From Chitinophaga pinensis (GTDB lineage: Bacteria; Bacteroidota; Bacteroidia; NS11-12g; UBA9320), in the NCBI GenBank assembly GCA_945889315.1, contig CAMDBP010000020.1, forward strand, positions 1-33,401: 33,401 nucleotides of DNA, written 5' to 3'. The notes under the pieces are model-generated. The model had not been told where the DNA came from. It saw only the letters and a program-made list of their open reading frames with translations, and made no database searches. Positions 17,059 to 25,448 of this stretch are shown in pieces. The position numbers and the translations under genes are program-made. Each line of letters starts with the position of its first letter. The first letter of the stretch is position 1.

Positions 17059-18381
17059 ATGTCAGAATACAAACTAATAATGCCTAAAATGGGCGAAAGC
17101 ATTGCTGAAGCAACGATTATTTCTTGGCTAAAAAACGAAGGTGACACCATAGATATAGATGAAGCTGTGCTCGAAATCGCAACGGATAAAGTGGATAGTG
17201 AGGTTCCCAGTATGGAATCTGGCATATTAATTCAAAAGCTTTATAATGAGGGAGATGTAGTAAAAGTAGGTGAACCTATTGCCATTATTAGCGCAAGTGG
17301 TGTAGCTGCTGTTTCTGCTCCAATAGAAAAGGTTTCAACTCCCGAACCGGTAGCTGTTATTGAAAACACCATCGCTGTTGCTCAACAGATTACTGTCACT
17401 CATTCACCCTCAACCAGCAATCGGTTTTATTCACCACTCGTAATGAATATTGCGCGTGCGGAAGGGGTTTCTATGGATCAATTAGAACGAATTTCGGGTA
17501 CAGGCCAAGAGGGTCGAGTTACCAAAAGAGATATACTAGATTTTGTAAAAAATGGCAGTTCACAACCTCCAGCTGTTCCAACGCCAGCTGCTCAACCAGT
17601 TGCAGCCATCATGCCAAGCGCACCCGTTGCTCCTATCGCCTCTCATGAAACTCCATCTATTAGTCTAGCACCTGGGGATGAGTTAATTGAAATGGACAGA
17701 ATGCGAAAACTAATTGCCGATCATATGGTAATGAGCAAGCATACGTCTCCACACGTAACTTCTTTTGTAGAAGCAGATGTGACCAACATTGTTAATTGGA
17801 GAAATAAAATTAAAGACGGTTTCAAAGCACGTGAAGGCGAAAATTTTACCTTCACTCCTATTTTCATAGAAGCTATAACCAAGGCAATTAAAGATTTCCC
17901 GATGATAAATATTTCTGTAAGTGGAGATAAAATCATCAAACATAAAAATATAAATATTGGTATGGCGGCAGCACTCCCGAGTGGAAACTTAATCGTACCT
18001 GTTATTAAAAATGCAGATTTTATGAATCTTACAGGCTTAGCCAAGTCTGTGAACGATTTAGCCGGAAGAGCCAGAAACAACAAACTTAAACCCGATGAAA
18101 TACAAGGCGGTACCTACACGGTAACGAATGTAGGTACTTTCGGAAATGTATTAGGTACTCCTATTATTAACCAACCACAAGTAGCCATTATGGCGATGGG
18201 CGCTATTGTTAAAAAACCAGCTGTCATCGAAACAGAGCACGGAGACCTAATCGGTATCCGACATAAAATGTTCTTGTCACATTCTTACGACCATAGAGTA
18301 GTTGATGGAGCGTTGGGAGGTATGTTTGTGCGCAGAGTGGCCGATTATTTGGAGCAATGGGATGTAAACAGAGAGGTTTAG
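17059..18381 (+). CDS. 2-oxoacid dehydrogenase complex E2 (dihydrolipoyl acyltransferase)
   Basis: A 440-residue core subunit that carries the acyl group on lipoate and passes it to CoA. Three domains are visible. The lipoyl domain (1-77) has the lipoylated Lys44 in EIATDKVDSEVPS. The peripheral-subunit-binding domain lies at about 123-164 (SPLVMNIARAEGVS, then GTGQEGRVTKRDIL). The catalytic domain (about 205-440) has DHRVVDG with His412 and Asp416. They are joined by Ala/Pro-rich linkers. The lipoyl domain start PKMGESIAEATI resembles branched-chain 2-oxoacid E2 more than 2-oxoglutarate E2, but that assignment is tentative. No E1 or E3 gene is adjacent. Confidence 0.9.
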   Translation: MSEYKLIMPKMGESIAEATIISWLKNEGDTIDIDEAVLEIATDKVDSEVPSMESGILIQKLYNEGDVVKVGEPIAIISASGVAAVSAPIEKVSTPEPVAVIENTIAVAQQITVTHSPSTSNRFYSPLVMNIARAEGVSMDQLERISGTGQEGRVTKRDILDFVKNGSSQPPAVPTPAAQPVAAIMPSAPVAPIASHETPSISLAPGDELIEMDRMRKLIADHMVMSKHTSPHVTSFVEADVTNIVNWRNKIKDGFKAREGENFTFTPIFIEAITKAIKDFPMINISVSGDKIIKHKNINIGMAAALPSGNLIVPVIKNADFMNLTGLAKSVNDLAGRARNNKLKPDEIQGGTYTVTNVGTFGNVLGTPIINQPQVAIMAMGAIVKKPAVIETEHGDLIGIRHKMFLSHSYDHRVVDGALGGMFVRRVADYLEQWDVNREV

Positions 18382-18402
18382 GAACCGTTTCAATAGTCTT
18401 GA

Positions 18403-18423
18403 TAGGGAGATTGTGTTTCCCTA
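18403..18423 (+). terminator. Short hairpin after the E2 gene
   Basis: TAGGGA (18403-18408) pairs with TCCCTA (18418-18423) around a 9-nt loop, 21 nt after the stop codon. There is no immediate T-run; a T-rich stretch occurs only about 25 nt later. Confidence 0.4.
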
Positions 18424-18512
18424 ATAAAGTTTACGTAACCTCCCATTTTTATTCTCATCTATTTTAAAAAGCGTAATCACAACTTATTAACCTTTTAACT
18501 AATTTATTTACC

Positions 18513-19268
18513 ATGAACAGTGTCGTATTAATACCGTGTAGATTAGAGTCTACTCGTTTCCCTAACAAACCGTTAGCTCTTATAATGGGTAAGCCCATGA
18601 TTCAGTGGGTATATGAAGCTGCTGAAAAAAGTGATGCAACGGAGGTTTTTGTAATTACAGATAGTGAAGAAATAGTCAAAATGGTTGAATCATTTGATGG
18701 TCAAGCTATTCTTACTTCTGATGAACCACAAAATGGCACAGAACGTTGTGAAGAAGCGATGGAAATTTTAGCTTCTGACGGAACGGAATACGACGTTATT
18801 ATCAACGTACAAGGAGACGAACCCTTAATTTCTCCATTAGATATTAATAGAATGCTTGATCTTTTTGAAGAAGAAGATGTAGATGTACTTACTTTTATTC
18901 AACCTATTAACGAAGAGGATGATTGGAGAAATACCAACATCGTAAAAGCAGTTCCGACTTCGTTTGATGAAGGTTTCTGCGACGTATGTTACTTCAGTCG
19001 TTCACCTGTACCTTTTATGGATGAATTTAGACCAGAGGTTGCATTCAAACATATTGGCATTTATGGATTTACGGCAACCGCATTTGAAGAGATTAAGAAT
19101 CTAGACGCTTCATTGTTGGAAGAAGTGGAAAGACTAGAACAACTCCGATGGGTTCAAAATCATATTGTTGTTTCTGCCATGGTTACAGAAAATCAAATGA
19201 TTGGAGTGGATACACCGGAAGATTTAGCCCTAGTTGAGAATATTTTAAAGCAGAAATCACTTCATTAA
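18513..19268 (+). CDS. kdsB: 3-deoxy-manno-octulosonate cytidylyltransferase
   Basis: A 251-residue cytosolic enzyme that activates Kdo with CTP to CMP-Kdo for lipopolysaccharide core synthesis. The N-terminal nucleotide-binding motif is IPCRLESTRFPNKPL (7-21). FVITDSEEI, TSDEPQNGTERC (68-79) and VQGDEPLI (99-106) follow, all characteristic of KdsB, and HIGIYGF sits later. The length matches the family (about 248 in E. coli). The ATG follows an AT-rich leader without Shine-Dalgarno or clear TAnnTTTG. The adjacent downstream gene makes its co-substrate CTP (pyrG), but the 255-nt gap with its own promoter suggests separate transcription. Confidence 0.95.
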   Translation: MNSVVLIPCRLESTRFPNKPLALIMGKPMIQWVYEAAEKSDATEVFVITDSEEIVKMVESFDGQAILTSDEPQNGTERCEEAMEILASDGTEYDVIINVQGDEPLISPLDINRMLDLFEEEDVDVLTFIQPINEEDDWRNTNIVKAVPTSFDEGFCDVCYFSRSPVPFMDEFRPEVAFKHIGIYGFTATAFEEIKNLDASLLEEVERLEQLRWVQNHIVVSAMVTENQMIGVDTPEDLALVENILKQKSLH

Positions 19269-19433
19269 GGTACGCATTCAATCCTGATGCTTGTAAATCG
19301 AAGTGTAATCGTATTTAAGTATTATTCGGGGAATTACCGCATGGAATCATTTTTGAAGTAGACAAAATTTGGGTGTTGAAAAGATATTGAAATTCAAAAA
19401 AGCAGATTACGCATTTTACGGTTTCCTTTCACT

Positions 19434-19441
19434 TACTTTTG
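19434..19441 (+). promoter_or_regulatory. -7 promoter element upstream of pyrG
   Basis: TACTTTTG fits TAnnTTTG. Transcription would begin around 19445-19448, at the left arm of the leader hairpin and about 77 nt before the pyrG ATG. Confidence 0.55.
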
Positions 19442-19443
19442 AC

Positions 19444-19495
19444 CTCCGTACAAATACGGAGAGTCTTTCGTTTATTCAAACGGTCTTTTTTCCTT
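19444..19495 (+). promoter_or_regulatory. pyrG leader with tandem hairpins and U-tracts (possible attenuator)
   Basis: Hairpin A pairs CTCCGTA (19444-19450) with TACGGAG (19455-19461) around CAAA. Hairpin B pairs CGTTT (19469-19473) with AAACG (19478-19482) around ATTC, and is followed by GTCTTTTTTCC and another T-run, so it looks like a short intrinsic terminator lying before pyrG. The CCGT of hairpin A can alternatively pair with ACGG at 19480-19483, which would break hairpin B. The stem of B is short, so the terminator role is inference. Confidence 0.45.
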
Positions 19496-19523
19496 TTTTG
19501 AACATTAAAAAACAATTAAATTT

Positions 19524-21128
19524 ATGGACACAAAATACGTATTTGTTACTGGAGGAGTTACATCGTCTCTAGGAAAAGGAATCATTTCAGCTTCTCTGGC
19601 AAAGCTTCTTCAAAAGCGAGGCTACCGAGTTACTATTCAGAAATTTGATCCTTACCTAAACGTAGATCCAGGAACTATGAATCCGTATGAACATGGCGAG
19701 TGTTACGTAACCGATGACGGGGCCGAAACAGATTTAGATCTTGGTCACTATGAGCGTTTTTTAAATGTTCCTACATCGCAAGCCAATAACGTAACTACCG
19801 GACGTGTATATCAAACTGTAATCGATAATGAACGTGAAGGAAAGTATTTGGGTAAAACTGTTCAAATTATACCTCACGTTACAGACGAAATACAGCGAAG
19901 AATGAAAATTCTAGGTGACAGCGGTGAGTTTGATATTATTATCACCGAATTAGGAGGTACAGTTGGTGATATAGAATCTCTGCCTTACGTGGAGTCGGTT
20001 CGTCAACTGAAACGTAAATTAGGTAGTGATGATTCTGTAGTAATACATCTAACCTTTGTTCCGTATCTAAAAGCAGCTGGAGAATTAAAAACCAAGCCTA
20101 CTCAACATTCCGTACAAAAACTGCTCGAAGCTGGAGTTCAGCCTGACATTTTAGTATGTCGGACAGAACATAAATTAAGTAAAGAAATTCGTAGCAAAAT
20201 TTCATTGTTTTGCAATGTAAATCAAAACGCCGTTATCGAGAGTATTGATGCTTCTTCTATATATGAAGTTCCTTTACTTATGGAAAAGGAGAAACTAGAT
20301 AAGGTAGTGCTCGCTAAATTGCGCCTCCCGTCTACCAGTGATGCCGATTTGGACAGTTGGAAAGACTTCTTATTTAAATTAAAACACCCAAAAAATGAAG
20401 TAAATATTGGCCTTGTTGGTAAATATGTTGAATTACCCGATGCCTACAAATCTATAATTGAGGCTTTTATTCATGCAGGTGCAGTGAACGAGTGTAAGGT
20501 TAATCTTACGCTAATGTCTTCGGAAAATTTACATGAAGATACCATTGAAGAAAAATTAAAAGGTTTAGATGGTGTATTGGTAGCCCCTGGTTTTGGAGAC
20601 AGAGGAATAGATGGTAAAATTAGCACTATCAAATATTTACGCGAGAATAATGTTCCGTTTTTCGGGATTTGTCTCGGTATGCAATGCGCCGTAATAGAAT
20701 ATGCACGCAATGTTCTTGGTCTTAAAACAGCCCATAGTACCGAAATGATAAAAACAATAGACCCTGTGATTGACCTAATGGAAAGTCAAAAAGGAATTAG
20801 TAAAAAAGGTGGAACCATGCGTTTAGGAGCGTATAAATGTAAGTTAGAAAAAGGTTCAAAATCATATACTGCGTATGGTAAACAAATGATTTCAGAGCGT
20901 CACAGACACAGATTTGAATTTAACAATACATACTTGGAGAAATTCGAAGCGTTAGGCATGAAAGCCGTTGGAATTAATCCTGATAATAACCTAGTAGAGG
21001 TTGTAGAAATACCCACACACCCATGGTTTGTAGGAGTGCAATATCATCCAGAGCTAAAGAGTACAGTGGATGAACCTCATCCGTTATTCGTACGATTTGT
21101 AAAAGCAGCTTTAGACAACAAAAAATAA
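19524..21128 (+). CDS. pyrG: CTP synthase
   Basis: A 534-residue cytosolic enzyme that makes CTP from UTP, ATP and glutamine. The N-terminal synthase domain starts [16 protein letters not shown] (4-19, P-loop) and contains [20 protein letters not shown] (40-59) and [12 protein letters not shown] (141-152). The C-terminal class I glutamine amidotransferase domain has the nucleophile Cys383 in FFGICLGMQ and the triad His508 and Glu510 in VQYHPEL. Length and domain order are standard. The ATG at 19524 matches the family start; frames opening further upstream are incidental. The gene has its own promoter and a structured leader, and ends at a long palindrome. Confidence 0.98.
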   Translation: MDTKYVFVTGGVTSSLGKGIISASLAKLLQKRGYRVTIQKFDPYLNVDPGTMNPYEHGECYVTDDGAETDLDLGHYERFLNVPTSQANNVTTGRVYQTVIDNEREGKYLGKTVQIIPHVTDEIQRRMKILGDSGEFDIIITELGGTVGDIESLPYVESVRQLKRKLGSDDSVVIHLTFVPYLKAAGELKTKPTQHSVQKLLEAGVQPDILVCRTEHKLSKEIRSKISLFCNVNQNAVIESIDASSIYEVPLLMEKEKLDKVVLAKLRLPSTSDADLDSWKDFLFKLKHPKNEVNIGLVGKYVELPDAYKSIIEAFIHAGAVNECKVNLTLMSSENLHEDTIEEKLKGLDGVLVAPGFGDRGIDGKISTIKYLRENNVPFFGICLGMQCAVIEYARNVLGLKTAHSTEMIKTIDPVIDLMESQKGISKKGGTMRLGAYKCKLEKGSKSYTAYGKQMISERHRHRFEFNNTYLEKFEALGMKAVGINPDNNLVEVVEIPTHPWFVGVQYHPELKSTVDEPHPLFVRFVKAALDNKK

Positions 21129-21145
21129 AAGTATTAGTCTAATTA

Positions 21146-21191
21146 ATTACTTTAAACACTCGCTAAGTTAACTTAGCGAGTGTTTAAAGTA
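21146..21191. terminator. 46-bp perfect palindrome after pyrG
   Basis: The two 23-base arms (21146-21168 and 21169-21191) are exact reverse complements with no spacer; the centre reads AAGTTAACTT. In RNA the GC-bearing part CACTCGCTAAG with CTTAGCGAGTG would close on TTAA and be followed by UUUAAAG. It begins 17 nt after the pyrG stop, so a terminator is the simplest reading. Confidence 0.7.
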
Positions 21192-21279
21192 AAGGGCTTT
21201 ATCTCGTCATTTCAGCCAGAAGAAATGGATTGTTTATCTATATTTTATTGATAGTCAGTCAAATTACATAAAAAAAGCC

Positions 21280-21287
21280 TACCTTTG
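21280..21287 (+). promoter_or_regulatory. -7 promoter element upstream of the DEAD-box helicase
   Basis: TACCTTTG fits TAnnTTTG and lies 95 nt before the ATG at 21383, leaving a leader of roughly 90 nt, the longest predicted in this window. Confidence 0.6.
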
Positions 21288-21298
21288 CACCTAATTTT

Positions 21299-21364
21299 AG
21301 CAGCGGAGCACCACTGTCGTGAATTAAATTACCCCGTCGGGTAAGGAGAATGTGCTCTATTGCT
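21299..21364 (+). ncRNA. Structured 5' leader of the DEAD-box helicase mRNA (candidate)
   Basis: The outer stem pairs AGCA (21299-21302) with TGCT (21361-21364), then, after a 3x3 internal loop, GAGCAC (21306-21311) with GTGCTC (21352-21357). Inside are two hairpins: CAC-TGTC-GTG (21312-21321) and TTACCC-CGTC-GGGTAA (21329-21344). Together they make a three-way junction with two related loops (TGTC and CGTC). The structure fills most of the leader and ends 18 nt before the start codon. It matches no riboswitch class I recognise; the fold was read by eye. Confidence 0.5.
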
Positions 21365-21382
21365 ATACTAAACATATAGAAA

Positions 21383-23326
21383 ATGAGTACATTCAAAGAA
21401 ATGGGTCTAAAATCGGAGATTTTAGAGGCCATACTAGAGCTTGGTTATGAAAAACCTACGCCTATTCAAGAAATTGCAATACCAAAAGTATTGGAATCTA
21501 AACAAGATTTAATCGCATTTGCACAAACAGGTACAGGTAAAACTGCTGCTTTTAGTTTGCCCATTCTTAATCAAATTGACACCTCTAAAAGAGGAGTCAA
21601 ATGCATTGTATTAAGCCCTACACGTGAGCTTGGTCTACAAATTACAGCAGACATCGAATCCTACAGTAAAAACATTCCTGGATTTAAAGTAGTAGCGGTA
21701 TATGGTGGAGCAGATATCATGGGTCAAATCAAGAAATTAGAAAGAGGTTGTGATATCGTTGTTGGTACACCCGGAAGAACTCTAGATTTGGTAAAAAGAA
21801 ACAAACTAGACCTAGAAACTGTAGAATTTCTTGTATTAGACGAGGCAGACGAAATGCTAAGTATGGGATTTGCCGAAGATTTAGATGCCATCCTAGGAAA
21901 TACCCCTAAGGATAAGCAAACCCTTCTTTTCTCTGCTACCATGCCGCCAGACATGCTTAAGTTGAGCAAGAAATACATGACCGATCCCTTCGAGATATCG
22001 GCAGGTAGTAAACAAGAAACAAATACAAACGTAACCCACCAATACTATAAAATAAATTCAAGAGACCGTTACCCTGCGCTTAAAAGAGCAGTGGATATCG
22101 CTCCGGATATTTATGGTATTATTTTCTGTAGAACCCGAGCGGAAACTAAAGAAGTAGCAGAACGACTTGCAGAAGACGGTTATAACACCGATGCATTGCA
22201 CGGCGACTTATCACAAGCGCAACGTGATTATGTAATGAACAGATTCCGTAATCGTCAGTTGCAATTGCTTATTGCTACAGACGTAGCAGCTCGTGGACTA
22301 GATGTAAACGAACTTACACACGTAATAAACTATAAATTACCTGACGAAGATGCCGTTTATGTGCATAGAAGTGGAAGAACAGGAAGAGCTAATAACGAAG
22401 GATATTCTATCTCTCTGCTTACCGCCAAAGAAGAAAGTAGACTTCGTTATTTAGAGAAAAAAATAGGTCGTAAGTTTGAAAAAGTTCCTATTCCTAACGG
22501 TAAAGACATCTGCCAAAAGCAATTATTCAATCTTATCGATAATATAAAAGAAACTGAAATAGCCAATAGCCATATCGATAGTTTCTTACCTCAGATTTAT
22601 GAAATGTTTGAGGATATGACTAAGGAAGAAGTATTAAAAAAAATAGTATCTGCTGAGTTTAATCGATTCTTAGAATACTACAGAGATGCGCCAGACTTAA
22701 ATAAAACTTCTGACCCAAGAGAAAGAGAAAGAAGTCGTGAACTAGAAAACGATAGAGACGACGACAGAGGTGGTCGAAGAGAAAGGCCTGAGCGAGGAGA
22801 AAGAAGAGACCGAGATAGAGGCGAAAGATCTGAACGAAGCGAGCGCAAAGAGCACACAACTGCTTCAAATATGACGCGTTACTTTATTAATCAAGGTAAA
22901 AAAGATGGATTCAGCCCAAAATTATTGATGGGTATGATCAACAGTAACTTAGGTGGTGCTACACCTGAAATTGGTCAAATTGAAATTATGAAAATGTTCT
23001 CTTTCTTTGAAATGGAAAGTGGCCACACTGCCGATTTACAACGTGCCGCTAAAGACATGGAGTTTAATGGTAGAGAAATATCTATAGAAGAAAGTTCACC
23101 TCGCCCAAGCGGTGTTGGAGACCGTGGATCAGATCGTGGAGACCGAGGTGGAAGCCGTGATGGTGGCGGATACAGAGGTGGAGAGCGAAGTGGAAGTCGT
23201 GAAGGCGGTGGTTACAAAGGTGGTGACCGAAGTGGAAGTCGTGATGCCCGACCACGTGAAAGTGCTCCTAGAAGCAGCCAAAGACCTGCGGGAAGTCATG
23301 GCGCTAAACGCAGAACTAGAAGATAA
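21383..23326 (+). CDS. DEAD-box ATP-dependent RNA helicase with RG-rich tail
   Basis: A 647-residue helicase. RecA domain 1 shows the Q motif (PTPIQ, 26-30), Walker A AQTGTGKT (47-54), PTREL (79-83), DEAD (153-156) and SAT (184-186). RecA domain 2 has ATDVAARGLD (298-307) and HRSGRTGR (328-335). A charged Arg/Glu/Asp linker (about 440-490) leads to a DbpA-type RNA-binding domain (about 494-572, MTRYFINQGKKDGF to GREISIEES). The tail is Gly/Arg/Ser-rich with 14-residue repeats. This architecture is like DeaD/CsdA helicases that act in ribosome assembly and RNA decay, often cold-induced. The long structured leader suggests post-transcriptional control. Confidence 0.93.
   Translation: MSTFKEMGLKSEILEAILELGYEKPTPIQEIAIPKVLESKQDLIAFAQTGTGKTAAFSLPILNQIDTSKRGVKCIVLSPTRELGLQITADIESYSKNIPGFKVVAVYGGADIMGQIKKLERGCDIVVGTPGRTLDLVKRNKLDLETVEFLVLDEADEMLSMGFAEDLDAILGNTPKDKQTLLFSATMPPDMLKLSKKYMTDPFEISAGSKQETNTNVTHQYYKINSRDRYPALKRAVDIAPDIYGIIFCRTRAETKEVAERLAEDGYNTDALHGDLSQAQRDYVMNRFRNRQLQLLIATDVAARGLDVNELTHVINYKLPDEDAVYVHRSGRTGRANNEGYSISLLTAKEESRLRYLEKKIGRKFEKVPIPNGKDICQKQLFNLIDNIKETEIANSHIDSFLPQIYEMFEDMTKEEVLKKIVSAEFNRFLEYYRDAPDLNKTSDPRERERSRELENDRDDDRGGRRERPERGERRDRDRGERSERSERKEHTTASNMTRYFINQGKKDGFSPKLLMGMINSNLGGATPEIGQIEIMKMFSFFEMESGHTADLQRAAKDMEFNGREISIEESSPRPSGVGDRGSDRGDRGGSRDGGGYRGGERSGSREGGGYKGGDRSGSRDARPRESAPRSSQRPAGSHGAKRRTRR
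23147..23245 (+). repeat. 42-bp tandem repeats encoding the helicase RG tail
   Basis: Two diverged 42-bp units (23147-23188 and 23189-23230) and a partial third (to 23245) encode 14 residues each, of the form (S/G)GSR(D/E)GGGY(R/K)GG(E/D)R. The units differ mainly at third codon positions. Such RG-rich tails bind RNA nonspecifically. Confidence 0.85.
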
Positions 23327-23346
23327 TTTCTTTATTTTATAACTTT

Positions 23347-23384
23347 AAAAAACCTCCTCAAGATAACTTGAGGAGGTTTTTTTT
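23347..23384. terminator. Strong bidirectional terminator between helicase and mltG
   Basis: AAAAAACCTCCTCAAG pairs exactly with CTTGAGGAGGTTTTTT around ATAA: a 16-bp stem with the A-tract on one side and T-tract (23377-23384) on the other. It sits 20 nt after the helicase stop and serves the convergent mltG as well, although that gene ends about 100 nt away. Confidence 0.95.
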
Positions 23385-23490
23385 GAATCTGTTTTGCATT
23401 ATGCTTCCTACTCTTCTGGGAGAAAAAAAACATATTGTACAAAACTAGAAATTTCCAATTATCTCAAAACACATGCAACTACCCTAAAAC

Positions 23491-24552
23491 TTATCTTACT
23501 ACACCTTGCTTATCTAAACTCTTTCGATACGCTGTGGCATTTCTATTGTGTTCATCCAATCCATTAGCAAACGCATGGCGCAGTGAGCCATCCGGCTTAG
23601 CACACATGTAATAATAGTTATGACTTTTGGGATTGATGGCTGCCTCTATAGCACGCTTATCTGGACAAAAAATAGGTCCTGGAGGTAATCCTCTATTGAG
23701 ATACGTATTATACGGATGAGGCACTTTTAGATCCGCATAGCGCAGTCTGTGTCGCTCACCTTTTCCAATCACAAACCAAATGGTAGGATCTGCTCCTAAA
23801 GGTATTCCTGTACGCACCCTGTTTAGATATAACCCTGCTATAACTGGCATCTCATCAGCATAGATTGCTTCACCATCTACAATACTGGCCAAAATAGTAG
23901 CTTCTTTGGAGGTAAGGCCTTGCTCTTGAGCTTGCGCCTTGCGTTTTACCGTCCAATATTTATTATACTCTTCCACAAAACGATTAATTGTTTTATCTGC
24001 TGGACTGGCCCAGTTAAGATGATAATGATCCGGTAAAAAAATGCACCATTTATTTTCATTGGTAAATCCATTCTCAGCCATCCAATCACCATTCATCGCA
24101 TCCATCAATTCTTCTTTTGTTGCTTCGGTATTATCAGCAAGGTAGTTTATGACTTGCTCGCGCGTCATTTCAGACTTGAGCTTGGCTACCGTCGTCTCCC
24201 AACCTCCATTTCTTATTTTTCGTACCAACTCTATATTAGACATCCCTGCTTCTAGCTTGTATTTTCCTGCTTTAAACTTGGTAGGTAAATCGAGTTGAGT
24301 AGCCACTATGTTAAATGACTCCATATTCTTTATAATATGATGATACGTAAGATTTTCAAGAACTTGCGTATAGTTGTCTGTTGATTTGATATAAAAATAC
24401 TCGCCATCAGAAGCATCTGTATTTCCTTTAAAGAGTAAATAGTATCCTGCGGTGATTCCAAAAAACACTACAATCAACACTATACCCCATATTTTATTGC
24501 CGCTATTACTTTTTTTAGCACCCTTTGTTGGTGTTATTCTTCTTTTTTTCAA
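23491..24552 (-). CDS. mltG: Endolytic murein transglycosylase
   Basis: A 353-residue inner-membrane enzyme that cuts nascent glycan strands and so sets the end of peptidoglycan polymerisation. A short basic cytosolic start is followed by one membrane segment (about 21-41), a LysM-like region, then the YceG catalytic domain with ASIVDGEA (222-229, probable catalytic Glu228), AGLYLNRVRTGIPLGADPT (239-257) and PYNTYLNRGLPPGPI. The start is TTG: an in-frame stop lies four codons upstream, there is no ATG that keeps the membrane segment, and TTG AAA AAA AGA gives a normal N-terminus. A -7-like TTTATTTG (minus strand, 24571-24578) is 18 nt upstream. Confidence 0.93.
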   Translation of the reverse strand: MKKRRITPTKGAKKSNSGNKIWGIVLIVVFFGITAGYYLLFKGNTDASDGEYFYIKSTDNYTQVLENLTYHHIIKNMESFNIVATQLDLPTKFKAGKYKLEAGMSNIELVRKIRNGGWETTVAKLKSEMTREQVINYLADNTEATKEELMDAMNGDWMAENGFTNENKWCIFLPDHYHLNWASPADKTINRFVEEYNKYWTVKRKAQAQEQGLTSKEATILASIVDGEAIYADEMPVIAGLYLNRVRTGIPLGADPTIWFVIGKGERHRLRYADLKVPHPYNTYLNRGLPPGPIFCPDKRAIEAAINPKSHNYYYMCAKPDGSLRHAFANGLDEHNRNATAYRKSLDKQGVVR

Positions 24553-24710
24553 GGCTTTAATTTAGTTCAGCAAATAAAGGAAAGAATCTGCAAGTTTATA
24601 TCAGATAGCTGAGTGTAAGTGAGTACGAAAAAAGACGCTATTACTTTTACTCTCATTTCTATTTTACCCTTATTAAATGAAAAAAAAGATGTTGTTTTGT
24701 TCTGAATTAG

Positions 24711-25433
24711 ATGAACATAGCATTAATAGGATATGGAAAGATGGGCAAAACCATCGAAAAGGTAGCTTTAGAACGTGGTCATACGATTGCAGCTATTATA
24801 GATTCTTCTGATTTCGACATTAATGAACTCGATAAAAGTGACGTTGCGATTGAGTTTACACAACCGGATGCAGCAGTCTCAAATATTCATAAATGTTTTG
24901 AAGCGAATACGCCTATAATAGTCGGAACAACTGGATGGTACGAGCATTATGCAAAATTAGCAGACGTTGCACTTGAACATAACAAAGGACTATTTACTGC
25001 TACAAATTTTAGTATCGGCGTTAATATTCTTTTTCACATGAATGAGCGATTGGCTAAAATCATGAATGGTTTTTCTGAATATGAGGTAAGCATGACCGAA
25101 ACGCATCATTTACAAAAATTAGACCATCCGAGTGGCACTGCGGTTACGCTTGCAGAGGGAATTCTAGATTCTATTGATAGAAAAAATAAATACGTTGGTC
25201 TGCTCGAAGGAGAGAAAGCCGAATTAACATCGTTTGATTTGCAAATACTAAGTAAGCGAGCGCCTGATGTTGCTGGTTTTCATCAAGTAAGGTATGAAAG
25301 TCCCATTGATGAAATCACGTTAATTCACAATGCAAAAAGTAGATTAGGTTTTGCCCAAGGTGCTGTTTTGGCCGCAGAATGGATGCAAGGTAAAAAAGGT
25401 GTTTACACCATGAAAGAATTATTAAATTTTTGA
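24711..25433 (+). CDS. dapB: 4-hydroxy-tetrahydrodipicolinate reductase
   Basis: A 240-residue cytosolic enzyme of the diaminopimelate/lysine pathway, which supplies the peptidoglycan cross-linking residue. The NAD(P)-binding loop GYGKMG is at 7-12, TTGW at 73-76, ATNFSIGVN at 97-105 and the signature HHLQKLDHPSGTA at 132-144 (His132/His133, Lys136). It is shorter than E. coli DapB (273) but normal for Bacteroidota. It is the first gene of a dapB-lepB-fmt operon; lepB starts 15 nt after the stop. A -7-like TTGTTTTG (24692-24699, one mismatch) lies 11 nt before the ATG, again very close. Confidence 0.95.
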   Translation: MNIALIGYGKMGKTIEKVALERGHTIAAIIDSSDFDINELDKSDVAIEFTQPDAAVSNIHKCFEANTPIIVGTTGWYEHYAKLADVALEHNKGLFTATNFSIGVNILFHMNERLAKIMNGFSEYEVSMTETHHLQKLDHPSGTAVTLAEGILDSIDRKNKYVGLLEGEKAELTSFDLQILSKRAPDVAGFHQVRYESPIDEITLIHNAKSRLGFAQGAVLAAEWMQGKKGVYTMKELLNF

Positions 25434-25448
25434 CAAAAAATAAAGTAA

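Noticed and set aside
19369-19572. 67-codon frame overlapping the pyrG leader and start
   Set aside because: It would cover the promoter element and the leader hairpins, and runs out of frame into pyrG; no protein-like features.
23112-23342. Val/Glu-rich frame over the helicase tail
   Set aside because: It is the +1-type frame of the RG repeat DNA and continues only because that repeat lacks stops.
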